Below, one piece after another: positions 46,994 through 55,316 of a DNA stretch of 64,000 nt. The position numbers were made by a program, and so were the translations under genes. Location: the NCBI GenBank assembly GCA_028282685.1, contig JANQHK010000087.1, positions 65,688 through 129,687 on the forward strand, written 5' to 3'. Below the pieces are notes generated by a model that saw only the letters and a program-made list of their open reading frames with translations, made no database searches and was not told where the DNA came from. Position 1 is the first letter of the stretch. Each line of letters starts with the position of its first letter. This DNA comes from Phycisphaeraceae bacterium (lineage in GTDB: Bacteria; Planctomycetota; Phycisphaerae; Phycisphaerales; Zrk34).

Positions 46994-47836
46994 CGTCGGC
47001 GCCTTGATCACTTCGATATCCACGGCTTTGACCTGGCCCTGCTCTTGGCCCTCGGCGACCTGGAACTGGAAGATCAGATTGCGCGAGGGCAGCTTGGGAA
47101 TGATCGCATCGGGGATTTCCGAATCGTGACAGAAGATGGCGTCGTAGGGCGATTCGGAATCGCGCGTGTCGGTTTTCCAGAGTTCGCCGTCGAGCGTTTT
47201 GAGGTAGCGCACCCACCCGAAGCCCTTTTCCTCATCGTGGGAGTAGCAAACGCCGCGCACGTAGGAATCCATCTCCCCCCACTTCTTGCTGCTGGGCGGA
47301 GTGCCGTCGATGCGCACGGGGAGCAGGTTGGGAATCAGGTAGCCGGAGACGAAGATGTCGGCTTCGCGGCGCAGGTCGCCGGAGACGTTATCGAAACCGA
47401 TGACCTCGACGCGGCAGCCGCGGTTCTGCAGCGCGCTGACCACCTGGACGAAATCCCCGTCGCCGGTGGCGAGCACCACGCGATCCAGTTTTTCCGATTG
47501 CAGCAGGGCGTCGACGGCAAGGTTCATGTCGATGTTGGCCTTGCCGATCCGTTCCCCGGCTTCGTTGGTGTACCACTTGGTTTCCTTGGTGATGACCTTG
47601 AAGCCGACATCGCGCAGGGCCGAGTGGAAGCGGTACTGGCTGGACTTGTATTCCAAGTCGTGTTCCGCACGTTCGGGATCGAAGCTGACGTAGGCGTTGA
47701 GGCGCAGGGCCTCGGCGGCGCCACGGCAGGCGAAGGCGCGCAGCACATCGTACCGCATCCCGAAGCCGCCGTTGAGGGTGAGGTTGGATACATCGACGTA
47801 GACACCAACGCGCGACTTGGAAGTGGTGTTGGGCAT
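46991..47836 (-). CDS. NYN-domain (LabA/DUF88-like) protein with cold-shock-like C-terminal domain
   Basis: A 281-residue protein. Residues 8-170 form a NYN/PIN-like nuclease domain: Asp15 in VYVDVSN, Asp103 in ANIDMNLAVD, and Asp126 and Asp128 in ATGDGDF are the expected metal ligands. Residues 192-278 resemble a cold-shock domain, with KGFGWV in the RNP1 position and AIFCHDSEI in the RNP2 position, then a closing strand (QGQVKAVDIEV). NYN proteins are RNases or RNA-processing factors, and an RNA-binding partner domain fits. GGT-containing AAAGG precedes the start. It has its own TTGACA-type promoter and is divergent from pgsA. Confidence 0.9.
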   Translation of the reverse strand: MPNTTSKSRVGVYVDVSNLTLNGGFGMRYDVLRAFACRGAAEALRLNAYVSFDPERAEHDLEYKSSQYRFHSALRDVGFKVITKETKWYTNEAGERIGKANIDMNLAVDALLQSEKLDRVVLATGDGDFVQVVSALQNRGCRVEVIGFDNVSGDLRREADIFVSGYLIPNLLPVRIDGTPPSSKKWGEMDSYVRGVCYSHDEEKGFGWVRYLKTLDGELWKTDTRDSESPYDAIFCHDSEIPDAIIPKLPSRNLIFQFQVAEGQEQGQVKAVDIEVIKAPT

Positions 47837-47919
47837 GGGATTTACCTTTCTTAATGGTATGCCGGAACATCATGCGATGGCTCAATAATGGTCATCGCTC
47901 ACTCGATTGAAGACTGCGA

Positions 47920-47948
47920 ATCATTGCTTCGCCGCAACTCGTTGTCAA
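47920..47948 (-). promoter_or_regulatory. Promoter of the NYN gene
   Basis: On the minus strand a perfect TTGACA (complement of 47943-47948) and AATGAT (complement of 47920-47925) are 17 bp apart. The leader would be about 77 nt and ends with AAAGG before the ATG at 47836. Confidence 0.6.
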
Positions 47949-47991
47949 ATCCATAGCATAAATTGGATGATTCCGGTGGCTTTGCGGCCAT

Positions 47992-48021
47992 TTGTCCCGC
48001 CCTCACGCCACCGGATACACT
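47992..48021 (+). promoter_or_regulatory. pgsA promoter giving a probable leaderless mRNA
   Basis: TTGTCC (47992-47997) and TACACT (48016-48021) are 18 bp apart. The -10 ends seven bases before the ATG at 48029, so transcription should start at the start codon. No Shine-Dalgarno sequence is present. Confidence 0.55.
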
Positions 48022-48028
48022 ACGGCCC

Positions 48029-48673
48029 ATGCGGCGGCATATTCCCAACGTCTTGACGATCATGCGGCTGGCTCTCGCTGCGGTCTTTTTCGCCGCACTG
48101 GCCATGTTTCATTATGCCCAGCCGATCACCCCGGCACAACGCAATTGGCTTCTGTTGGGCCTGGCCCTGTTCGTCATTGCCGCCGTGACCGATGCCCTGG
48201 ACGGCTACCTGGCGCGGCGGTGGAAGGCCGAATCCAAGTTCGGACGGATCATGGACCCGGTCTGCGACAAGCTGCTGATCATCGGAGCCCTGATCTTTCT
48301 GGCCGGACCGAACTTCACCCTGCACACCGTGGAACCGTCGGTCCGCCAGGCCAGCGGCGTCTATCCCTGGATGGTGGCGGTGATGCTGCTGCGCGAACTT
48401 CTGGTGACCGGCATCCGAAGTGAAATGGAAAGCAGCGGCATCCAGTTCGGAGCCAACGTCTGGGGCAAGTTGAAGATGATCCTGCAATCGGTGGTGGTGC
48501 CGGCGGTGCTGCTGCTGATCCTGTTTCTCGAGCCGGACGGCCGACGGAACTGGGCGGCGTGGGTGCGCGACGGCCTGGTCTACGCCACGGTGATCGTCAC
48601 GGTGATCAGCGGCATCCCTTACATCACCCGCGCGCGCACCGCCCTGCGGGAAAAAGCGGCCAACAACGCCTGA
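48029..48673 (+). CDS. pgsA: CDP-diacylglycerol-glycerol-3-phosphate 3-phosphatidyltransferase
   Basis: A 214-residue integral membrane enzyme that makes phosphatidylglycerophosphate, precursor of phosphatidylglycerol and cardiolipin. The CDP-alcohol phosphotransferase motif is complete in DALDGYLARR and GRIMDPVCDK (about residues 56-82). About five hydrophobic helices surround it. The start MRRHIPNVLTIMRLAL is typical of PgsA, and a -10 box lies seven bases before it. The 22 upstream in-frame codons are not supported. tmk follows after 47 bp, also with a -10 box just before the ATG. Another family member (for example phosphatidylserine synthase) is less likely from the N-terminus. Confidence 0.92.
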   Translation: MRRHIPNVLTIMRLALAAVFFAALAMFHYAQPITPAQRNWLLLGLALFVIAAVTDALDGYLARRWKAESKFGRIMDPVCDKLLIIGALIFLAGPNFTLHTVEPSVRQASGVYPWMVAVMLLRELLVTGIRSEMESSGIQFGANVWGKLKMILQSVVVPAVLLLILFLEPDGRRNWAAWVRDGLVYATVIVTVISGIPYITRARTALREKAANNA

Positions 48674-48707
48674 CGTGCCGCATCACACGCAGCCGCGGCC
48701 CAAACGA

Positions 48708-48713
48708 TACAAT
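48708..48713 (+). promoter_or_regulatory. tmk -10 box (probable leaderless mRNA)
   Basis: TACAAT ends seven bases before the tmk ATG at 48721. No good -35 hexamer is found at 16-18 bp and no Shine-Dalgarno sequence is present. Confidence 0.45.
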
Positions 48714-48720
48714 GTGATTT

Positions 48721-49407
48721 ATGAGTAACCATTGGGAGCATCAACTTGCAGGACAGTTCATCGTTTTCGACGGACCGGACGGCTGCGGCAAGACCACGCA
48801 GTTGCAACGCCTGGCCGACCATCTGGAAGCGCAGGGCGTGCCAGTCTGTACGGTGCGCGATCCGGGCGGAACGGTGATCGGCGAACAGATCCGCCAGGTG
48901 CTGCTCAACCCCACGCACGAGGAAATGGACGTGCGCTGCGAGATGCTGCTCTACATGGCCAGCCGGGCGCAACTGATGAAAGAAAAAATCCGCCCCGCGC
49001 TGCAAGCCGGCCAATGCGTCCTGGCCGACCGATTCATCTCCTCAACGCTGGCCTACCAGGGCGCGGCGGGAGGCATTGACCGGCAGCAGATCATCGCCGC
49101 GGGCGATTCGGCCCTGGGCGGGCGCTGGCCCGACCTGGTCGTCGTATTCGACATCGACGAGCAATTGGCCGCGCTGCGACTGGCCGGACACGGCGGCAGC
49201 CACGCCAAATACCTGCACATCGACGAACCCACGCTCTTTTCCGACCGCATGGAAATCAAGGGGCTGGAATTCCAGGCCCGGGTCCGCAAGGGCTTTCTCG
49301 AGCAGGCCCAGACCGACCCGGAGCATTACCTGGTTATTGACGCAAGCCCCGATGCCGACACGGTTTTTGAAAAACTTTTCGTCGCATTGAACGATCGATT
49401 GGGTTAG
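48721..49407 (+). CDS. tmk: Thymidylate kinase
   Basis: A 228-residue kinase phosphorylating dTMP to dTDP. The P-loop is FDGPDGCGKTTQ (about residues 16-27). DPGGT replaces the usual EPGGT and is still acidic. The DRY-like element is ADRFISSTLAYQG (about 101-113), and the LID region has SDRMEIKGLEF. The length is near the family norm of about 210. It starts the series tmk, secreted protein, holB, PSP1 gene, which recalls the Bacillus tmk-holB-yaaT region. Confidence 0.96.
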   Translation: MSNHWEHQLAGQFIVFDGPDGCGKTTQLQRLADHLEAQGVPVCTVRDPGGTVIGEQIRQVLLNPTHEEMDVRCEMLLYMASRAQLMKEKIRPALQAGQCVLADRFISSTLAYQGAAGGIDRQQIIAAGDSALGGRWPDLVVVFDIDEQLAALRLAGHGGSHAKYLHIDEPTLFSDRMEIKGLEFQARVRKGFLEQAQTDPEHYLVIDASPDADTVFEKLFVALNDRLG

Positions 49408-49439
49408 ACTGCCGGTACCCCACATCCAGAGGAGCGATC

Positions 49440-50828
49440 ATGCAACTTCCAGCCGCTTCGGTCGTTTCGCTCGCCTTGACATTGGTGTTCTGCGTTCCCA
49501 CAACCGGCCGGGCAACGTTTTACCGCGTCTGCCAGGAGTCGAAGCCGGGCGCCGAGGATTTCAACTCCAATCCCGTCGGTTTCCATGACTGCGTTTTGTC
49601 CATGGGCATGTATGCCAACGATTTCTACAACTACCGGGATGCCGCTTACCACGGAACCGAGTTCAAACTGCTGTCCAATCGCGTACATATGTTCGTATTG
49701 GAAACCCCGGACGGCGAGTACCTGACCATCATTCTTGACAGGAAAAAAGATGGCAGCGGCGGTTCGTGCAAGGTGATCGTCGAAGCCCGGGAAATGCAAT
49801 CCAGCGAACACAGCCCGGAAAGCCCCGATGGGTCGGCGGCGCCGGCCTCAGGGCACGGTTTCAACACCGGACCGGGCTACATAGAGCTGGGCGATGATCC
49901 CGGAGAGGCGTACCTGGACAACAAGGACGGCCAGATCAAATGCGTCGGCAACTTCGGTTGGATACCCGACAAGACGGACGGCATGGTCGTCGGTCCGCTC
50001 CCGAAAGATCGAACCATCCTCGTCACGTTGCAAGAGATGAACAGCTTGAGCTCCTGGGCGTACTACAACAGCGCCCACCAGGGACGTCCGTTGAAGCTGG
50101 CCAACGACGTGCGCGTGTTGATCGAGCAGGTGCCGGACGAGCAGGTCGATCCGAAGGACCTGACCCGTTCGATTCGCCATCGCCTGGTTTCGGTCACGAA
50201 GCTGTTGCAAAGCGACCGACCGAAGCAAGGCCTGGCGCTGCTGATGAACCTGAAGCCGGAGCAGGCGAAAGAGCCGGCCGTCAAAAACCAATTGAAAGTG
50301 CTGATATCGAATGCCGCCCGCAAGCACGGTCCACATTCCGAACTGGCTCGACAGTTACAGAGGAACAAGGCCTACGGTGAACATTGGAGGCAGTTGGGCA
50401 AGTTGGCCGGCTTGGATAAAAAGACCATTGACGCCTTACTCATCAAGCAGGAGACTCCGCAGGAAATGCTCATCCGTGCCGAGCTGCTGGAGCGAAAGGG
50501 CGAACTCCTGGAGGCCTACGCGTTGTACAAGCAGGTTGTGGGCCGGCTGGAGGAGGATGAACTGAACCACTGCAAAAACAGAATCAAGATATTGGAATCG
50601 AACAAGGAAATGATGGCCGAGCACCGCCGACTGCAAGTCGAGAAAAAGGAAGCGGCGAAGCTCCTGCACAAGGGGCGCGTGCTGACCCAGGCAAAACAGT
50701 ACGACAAAGCCCGCCGGTGCTACGAGCAGTTGATCGGCCAATACCCCGATCTGCCCGAGGCGAAAACCGCAGCCGAACTGCTCAAGGTTCTGCCCGCTGA
50801 CGAAGAAGCCCAAGCGGCCGTGCCCTGA
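49440..50828 (+). CDS. Secreted protein of unknown function with helical C-terminal region
   Basis: A 462-residue protein with a signal peptide (MQLPAASVVSLALTLVFC, cleavage near residue 25). The next 220 residues contain repeated short beta-like segments with no motif I recognise (ATFYRVCQESKPGAEDF, FVLETPDGEYLTIILD). Residues 240-462 are helical and charged, ending in a TPR-like pair (AKQYDKARRCYEQLIGQYPD). The start has GAGGAG five bases upstream. It lies 32 bp after tmk and 42 bp before holB, so it is probably cotranscribed, although a periplasmic protein in a replication operon is odd. Confidence 0.75.
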   Translation: MQLPAASVVSLALTLVFCVPTTGRATFYRVCQESKPGAEDFNSNPVGFHDCVLSMGMYANDFYNYRDAAYHGTEFKLLSNRVHMFVLETPDGEYLTIILDRKKDGSGGSCKVIVEAREMQSSEHSPESPDGSAAPASGHGFNTGPGYIELGDDPGEAYLDNKDGQIKCVGNFGWIPDKTDGMVVGPLPKDRTILVTLQEMNSLSSWAYYNSAHQGRPLKLANDVRVLIEQVPDEQVDPKDLTRSIRHRLVSVTKLLQSDRPKQGLALLMNLKPEQAKEPAVKNQLKVLISNAARKHGPHSELARQLQRNKAYGEHWRQLGKLAGLDKKTIDALLIKQETPQEMLIRAELLERKGELLEAYALYKQVVGRLEEDELNHCKNRIKILESNKEMMAEHRRLQVEKKEAAKLLHKGRVLTQAKQYDKARRCYEQLIGQYPDLPEAKTAAELLKVLPADEEAQAAVP

Positions 50829-50870
50829 CCGGCCGGTTGACCCGGCGCGGTGATTGCCGAAAATCCAGTT

Positions 50871-52112
50871 ATGAATCCCACTCTCGGACAGGAAGCGGCG
50901 CTGCGGGTGCTGAACCAGGCGCTGGCCGGTGGTCGAATGCACCACGCGTGGTTGTTTCACGGGCCCAAAGGCGTGGGCAAGTTCACCACGGCGCTGCACG
51001 TGGCGCAATGCCTGTTGTGCCACGATCGAAGCACCGCCGACAACGGCGACGTACAACCCTGCGGCCGGTGCCCTTCCTGCGGCCAGTTTGAGCGGGATGA
51101 CGAGGAACACCCCGATCTCCACGTCATCCGCAAGGAGCAGGCCGCCCAAAGCAGCATCACCGCACTGCGCAACCGCAAACTGACGAACATCCCCATCGAC
51201 CTGATTCGGGAGCACATGACCGGCGGGTGGTGCGGATCGGGCGAAAGCCGCAAGTATTTCGAGCCGATCATCGCACGCAAGCCGCTGCTGGGCCACAACA
51301 AGGTGTTCCTCATCGACGAAGCGGAACTGATGGCGCACGGCGCCAATGCCACCCAGAACGCGATGCTCAAGTTCATCGAGGAGCCGCCGGACGATACGTA
51401 CATCATCCTGGTGACCGACCAGGCCGATCGTTTGCTGCCGACGATCCGCAGTCGCTGCCAGCGTGTGGCGTTCGGTGCGTTGAGCGAGGCGGTCATGCTG
51501 GAACGGTTCACGTCGTTACATCGGCGTGTCGAGGCGGACCTGGCCGGGCAGATTGACGCGCTGCAAAACAAATCCCGTCTGAGCAAGGATGACCGGGCGC
51601 GCCTGGAATCGATGCAGCAGCATCAAAATGAACTGAATAATCTGGGCGAGGTGCAGCGTGCGGCGGTCCTTCGCTTTGCGCACGGCAGCGCGGGGCTGGC
51701 CGAACTGGCCATGCGTTACCAACTGTATCGATGGGTGGAGGTGCTGGAACCGATGGTGGATGCCCTGGGCGCGGGGCGCGCCGATGCGCGGATGGGTGCG
51801 AAACTCGGGGAACTGGCCGAGCGCTTCGCCGAGCAGTGGGTGCAAGCCAACGACGGGGTCTCGAAGGACTCGGCGAACAAGGCCGCCGTGCGGTACCTGC
51901 TGGCTTTGCTGGGTGAGTTTTGCCGGGCGCGCCTGGTCGCACACGCCAAGACGGCGCCGTCCGACGATGCCGATGCGGTGGAAAAGACGTTGCTGCCCTG
52001 GCTGCGCGGCGTGGACCTGCTGCGCCGAGCCGAGGAACAACTGACGGCCAACGTCGCCGCCGCTTTGCTGCTGGATAACCTTGCCGTACAATGGACGGTG
52101 CACAATCAATGA
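50871..52112 (+). CDS. holB: DNA polymerase III subunit delta' (clamp loader)
   Basis: A 413-residue AAA+-type clamp-loader subunit. HHAWLFHGPKGVGKFTTA holds the P-loop-like motif near residue 32. The zinc module has CLLC followed by CGRCPSCG (about residues 48-75). NATQNAMLKFIEEPP and SRCQRVAF are the usual delta'/gamma landmarks. The C-terminal helical part is diverged. The ATG at 50871 is preferred; a GTG seven codons upstream is possible, and neither has a clear Shine-Dalgarno sequence. The neighbouring tmk and PSP1 genes support the call. A gamma/tau subunit (dnaX) would be longer. Confidence 0.92.
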   Translation: MNPTLGQEAALRVLNQALAGGRMHHAWLFHGPKGVGKFTTALHVAQCLLCHDRSTADNGDVQPCGRCPSCGQFERDDEEHPDLHVIRKEQAAQSSITALRNRKLTNIPIDLIREHMTGGWCGSGESRKYFEPIIARKPLLGHNKVFLIDEAELMAHGANATQNAMLKFIEEPPDDTYIILVTDQADRLLPTIRSRCQRVAFGALSEAVMLERFTSLHRRVEADLAGQIDALQNKSRLSKDDRARLESMQQHQNELNNLGEVQRAAVLRFAHGSAGLAELAMRYQLYRWVEVLEPMVDALGAGRADARMGAKLGELAERFAEQWVQANDGVSKDSANKAAVRYLLALLGEFCRARLVAHAKTAPSDDADAVEKTLLPWLRGVDLLRRAEEQLTANVAAALLLDNLAVQWTVHNQ

Positions 52113-52265
52113 CCTTATCACGCGGCGACAGCGCTGCGGTTTGCCTACGGAGCCGCGTATTCGGCGTCAGGCCCGATGCGCGGAGTAAAAAAGAATGCCT
52201 GACGACAAGCCAACGCCGCCCCACCGTCCCCCGGCGGTGGTTGCGCGTGATGAGGTAATCTTCAC

Positions 52266-53555
52266 ATGCCGATCGAACCGCTGCCGGTCATTCTGGAGGA
52301 GGAACAGGCCGAGCAGAAAGCCCTGGAGCAACTGACGCCGCCCGAATCGGTGGTGGTGCGTTACGGCCACCTTCGCCAGATCGCCGAGCTGCCCTATGAC
52401 CTGCCGGAGGTTCCCGGCTGCGGCGCCACGCTGGTGATCCGCAGTCCGCGCGGCATCGAGCTGGCCCGCGTGCTGACCACCACCTGCGACAACGGCGGAT
52501 GCGGCCACAGCGTCACCCGCAAGCAGATGCTGTCTTACATCGATCAGTCCGGCGGCAAACAGTATCCGTTCATCACCGAGGGAAAGATCCTGCGCCTGGC
52601 GACGCCGGAGGACCTGCGCGAGCAGGAGCATCTCGACGCCGGCAAGCTCCGCTACATCCAGACCTGCAAGCAGTACATCAGCGAACTGGACATGCCCATG
52701 AAGCTGGTGGACGTGGAACTGCTGCTCGGCGGCGATCGCGTGATCTTCTACTTCATGGCCGAATCGCGCGTCGACTTCCGCGAGCTGGTGCGACAACTGG
52801 CCGGGGAGTTCCGCACGCGCATCGAGATGCGCCAGGTGGGCGCGCGGGACGAAGCGCGCCTCACGGCCGACTACGAAAAATGCGGGCAACATTGTTGCTG
52901 CCGCCAATTTCTCAAGGTGCTCAAGCCGGTTTCCATGCGTGCGGCCAAGGTGCAGAAGGCCACGCTCGATCCGACGAAAATCTCCGGACGCTGCGGGCGG
53001 TTGATGTGCTGCCTGCGCTACGAGGAAAAGACGTACGACCAGCTCCGCCGCAACCTGCCCGAGCGCAACGCGCGCGTCCTGACCGAGGATGGACCGGGCA
53101 GCGTGCTGTCGGCGCAGGTGCTGACGCAACTGGTTCTGGTCCGCCTGGATTGGCACACGCACAACGCCGCCTATCCCGTGGAAAACCTCGAACGGCTCAC
53201 ACCCGAGCGGGAAGAACAAATCAAGGCCGAGCGCGAAGCCGAACTCCAGGCCGCCGAGGAGAAAGCACGCTCCCAACGTCAAGCCCGTTCCAGACGGCCT
53301 TCCCGGTCGCGTTCAGCCCCAGCCGCTGAGGGTGACGCGCAAAAATCGAAAACGGCCCCCAAACAGGGAAAATCAGACGAAGCCAATTCCGAACAGGCAA
53401 AACCGAGCGAAGCAACCAAACAACCCACCCAGGGACAACGTGATTCGGGCAAGCCCAAACGCCGACGACGCCGTCGCAGACGCAGAAAACGCGGCGGGGA
53501 AGACGATAGCAACAGCGGCCGCAAGGATGGCGGTGACAGCGGTGGCTCCTCATGA
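52266..53555 (+). CDS. PSP1-domain protein (YaaT/RicT-like) with basic tail
   Basis: A 429-residue protein whose residues 30-300 form a PSP1 domain, as in Bacillus YaaT/RicT, part of a complex that influences RNase Y-dependent mRNA maturation. The conserved cysteines CGQHCCCRQF and SGRCGRLMCCLRYEE, iron-sulfur ligands in the Bacillus complex, are present. Residues 310-429 are a charged low-complexity tail ending in a run of arginines and lysines, absent from Bacillus YaaT. GAGGT precedes the ATG. The position after holB is the same as in Firmicutes. RicA and RicF partners are not seen here. Confidence 0.92.
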   Translation: MPIEPLPVILEEEQAEQKALEQLTPPESVVVRYGHLRQIAELPYDLPEVPGCGATLVIRSPRGIELARVLTTTCDNGGCGHSVTRKQMLSYIDQSGGKQYPFITEGKILRLATPEDLREQEHLDAGKLRYIQTCKQYISELDMPMKLVDVELLLGGDRVIFYFMAESRVDFRELVRQLAGEFRTRIEMRQVGARDEARLTADYEKCGQHCCCRQFLKVLKPVSMRAAKVQKATLDPTKISGRCGRLMCCLRYEEKTYDQLRRNLPERNARVLTEDGPGSVLSAQVLTQLVLVRLDWHTHNAAYPVENLERLTPEREEQIKAEREAELQAAEEKARSQRQARSRRPSRSRSAPAAEGDAQKSKTAPKQGKSDEANSEQAKPSEATKQPTQGQRDSGKPKRRRRRRRRRKRGGEDDSNSGRKDGGDSGGSS

Positions 53556-53813
53556 TCCGCCCCGCTCCGCATCGGAGAAATAAAGATTCGACATGCCAAG
53601 CCCCGCAATGACCGCGTCGATTGCCATTTTCGCTTACCGCCGATGACCGCATTGGGCTTCGTCGTTCGTCATTAACAGGAGCGGCGCTGCGCACTTGCCA
53701 AGAGCGGTATTTTCGTTCATTGTGTCGTAGCTCATGGGCCGCATTGGTGTGAAATAGCCCAATCGCCGCCAAGAATCCACCGCAGGACCGCACCTTCTCA
53801 AGGAGCTTATGGA

Positions 53814-55103
53814 ATGACCGACCAACCCAACATCACCCGAAGAAATTTCATCCGAACCACGTCCGGCGTTCTGGCGGCCGGCGCGACGCTGAGCCCGTTG
53901 GCCTCGCGCGCCTGGGCGCAGGGCAATGACCAGATCAAGATCGCTCTGATCGGTTGCGGCGGACGCGGCAACGGCGCCGTCAACAACAACCTCAAAGCGA
54001 GCGAGGGCCGCACGAAGATCGTCGCCGTCGCCGATGCTTTTGAAAGCAACGCCAAGAAGGCCGCGACGCGTCTCAAGGTCTCCGCGGATAAAACCTTCTG
54101 GGGCCTGGATGCTTATCGCAAGGCGATCAACGCGGGCGTGGACATGGTGATCCTGGCCACGCCGCCGGGCTTCCGCCCCGTGCACTACAAGGCCGCCATC
54201 GAAGCCGGCAAGCACGTGTTCATGGAAAAACCCTGCTGCGTGGACGCCCCGGGTTACCGCATGCTGCAGGAAACGAATGCCCTGGCGGACCAAGCCGGCC
54301 TGAAGGTCGGCGTGGGTCTGCAACGCCGCCACGCTTCCGGCTACGTCAACGGCATCAAGAAAATCCACGATGGCAAGTACGGCGATCTGGTCTGCCTGCG
54401 GGCCTACTGGAACGGCGCCGGCATCTGGTGGCGCGGCATGGATTCCAGGAAGCCCCTCCTCGAGCAGCAGGTTCACAACTGGTACCACTTCAACTGGATC
54501 TGCGGCGATAACATCTGCGAACAGCACGTCCACAACATCGACGTCTGCAATTGGGCCAAGAACGCCCACCCCGTCGAAGCCAACGGCATGGGCGGCGGCG
54601 AAGTACGCAAGAAAACCTACAAGATCACCGAAATCTTCGATCACCACTTCGTTGAGTTCACCTACGCCGACGGCTCGAAGATGTACAGCCAGTGCCGTCA
54701 GAACAAGGGGACGTTCAGGTCGGTCTCCGAGTACATCCACGGCACCAAGGGACACGGCAAACCGACCGACAGCGGCAACGCGAAGGACCGCGGCGGCGCG
54801 GATTTCAAGTTCCGCAGTCCCTACGACCAGGAACACTACGCCCTGCTCCAGGCCATCTGGAACAACAAGTCCTTCAACGAAGGCCACTACGGCGCCACCA
54901 GCAGCTTCACCGCCGTGCTCGGCCGCATGGCCACTTACTCCGGCAAGAAGATCACGTGGGACGAAGCCGTGGAAAAAGGCAAGCAGATCTTCCCGTATGA
55001 CCAACACGATCGGATGACCTGGCGGTCCAAGCCCCCGGTCCTGCCCGACAAGGACGGTCAATACCCCCACCCGATGCCCGGCAAATACAATCCCTTCGCC
55101 TGA
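53814..55103 (+). CDS. Gfo/Idh/MocA-family oxidoreductase with Tat signal
   Basis: A 429-residue NAD(P)-dependent sugar-type oxidoreductase. The N-terminus has a twin-arginine signal (ITRRNFIRTT, then a hydrophobic stretch and ASRAWA), so it is exported folded with its cofactor. The Rossmann motif is ALIGCGGRGNGA, and the catalytic EKP is in HVFMEKPCCVD (about residues 137-147). The substrate domain has the DVCNWAKNAHP segment. Tat-exported members of this family are numerous in planctomycetes and act on unknown sugars. The start has AAGGAG about eight bases upstream. A strong terminator follows, so it is probably monocistronic. Confidence 0.93.
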   Translation: MTDQPNITRRNFIRTTSGVLAAGATLSPLASRAWAQGNDQIKIALIGCGGRGNGAVNNNLKASEGRTKIVAVADAFESNAKKAATRLKVSADKTFWGLDAYRKAINAGVDMVILATPPGFRPVHYKAAIEAGKHVFMEKPCCVDAPGYRMLQETNALADQAGLKVGVGLQRRHASGYVNGIKKIHDGKYGDLVCLRAYWNGAGIWWRGMDSRKPLLEQQVHNWYHFNWICGDNICEQHVHNIDVCNWAKNAHPVEANGMGGGEVRKKTYKITEIFDHHFVEFTYADGSKMYSQCRQNKGTFRSVSEYIHGTKGHGKPTDSGNAKDRGGADFKFRSPYDQEHYALLQAIWNNKSFNEGHYGATSSFTAVLGRMATYSGKKITWDEAVEKGKQIFPYDQHDRMTWRSKPPVLPDKDGQYPHPMPGKYNPFA

Positions 55104-55134
55104 TCGAACATACCCTCCCAAAGAACACCTTCTA

Positions 55135-55158
55135 CCGGGCCGAATGGCCCGGTTTTTT
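55135..55158 (+). terminator. Rho-independent terminator of the Gfo/Idh gene
   Basis: CCGGGCC (55135-55141) pairs perfectly with GGCCCGG (55146-55152) around a 4-nt loop, followed by six T residues. It lies 32 bp after the stop codon. Confidence 0.9.
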
Positions 55159-55316
55159 ATGCGCCACATCGGCCGCGCTCGGGATGTTTATCCATTTCAA
55201 TCCTCCCACCTCACCCACCTGATCCACCCCGTCGCCGTGTCGAACTCCAACGATCCGACGGCGGGATGGACCGGTTAGTTGGACGCTCTAAAGAAAAGCC
55301 TTTTGTAGTTCGCTTG

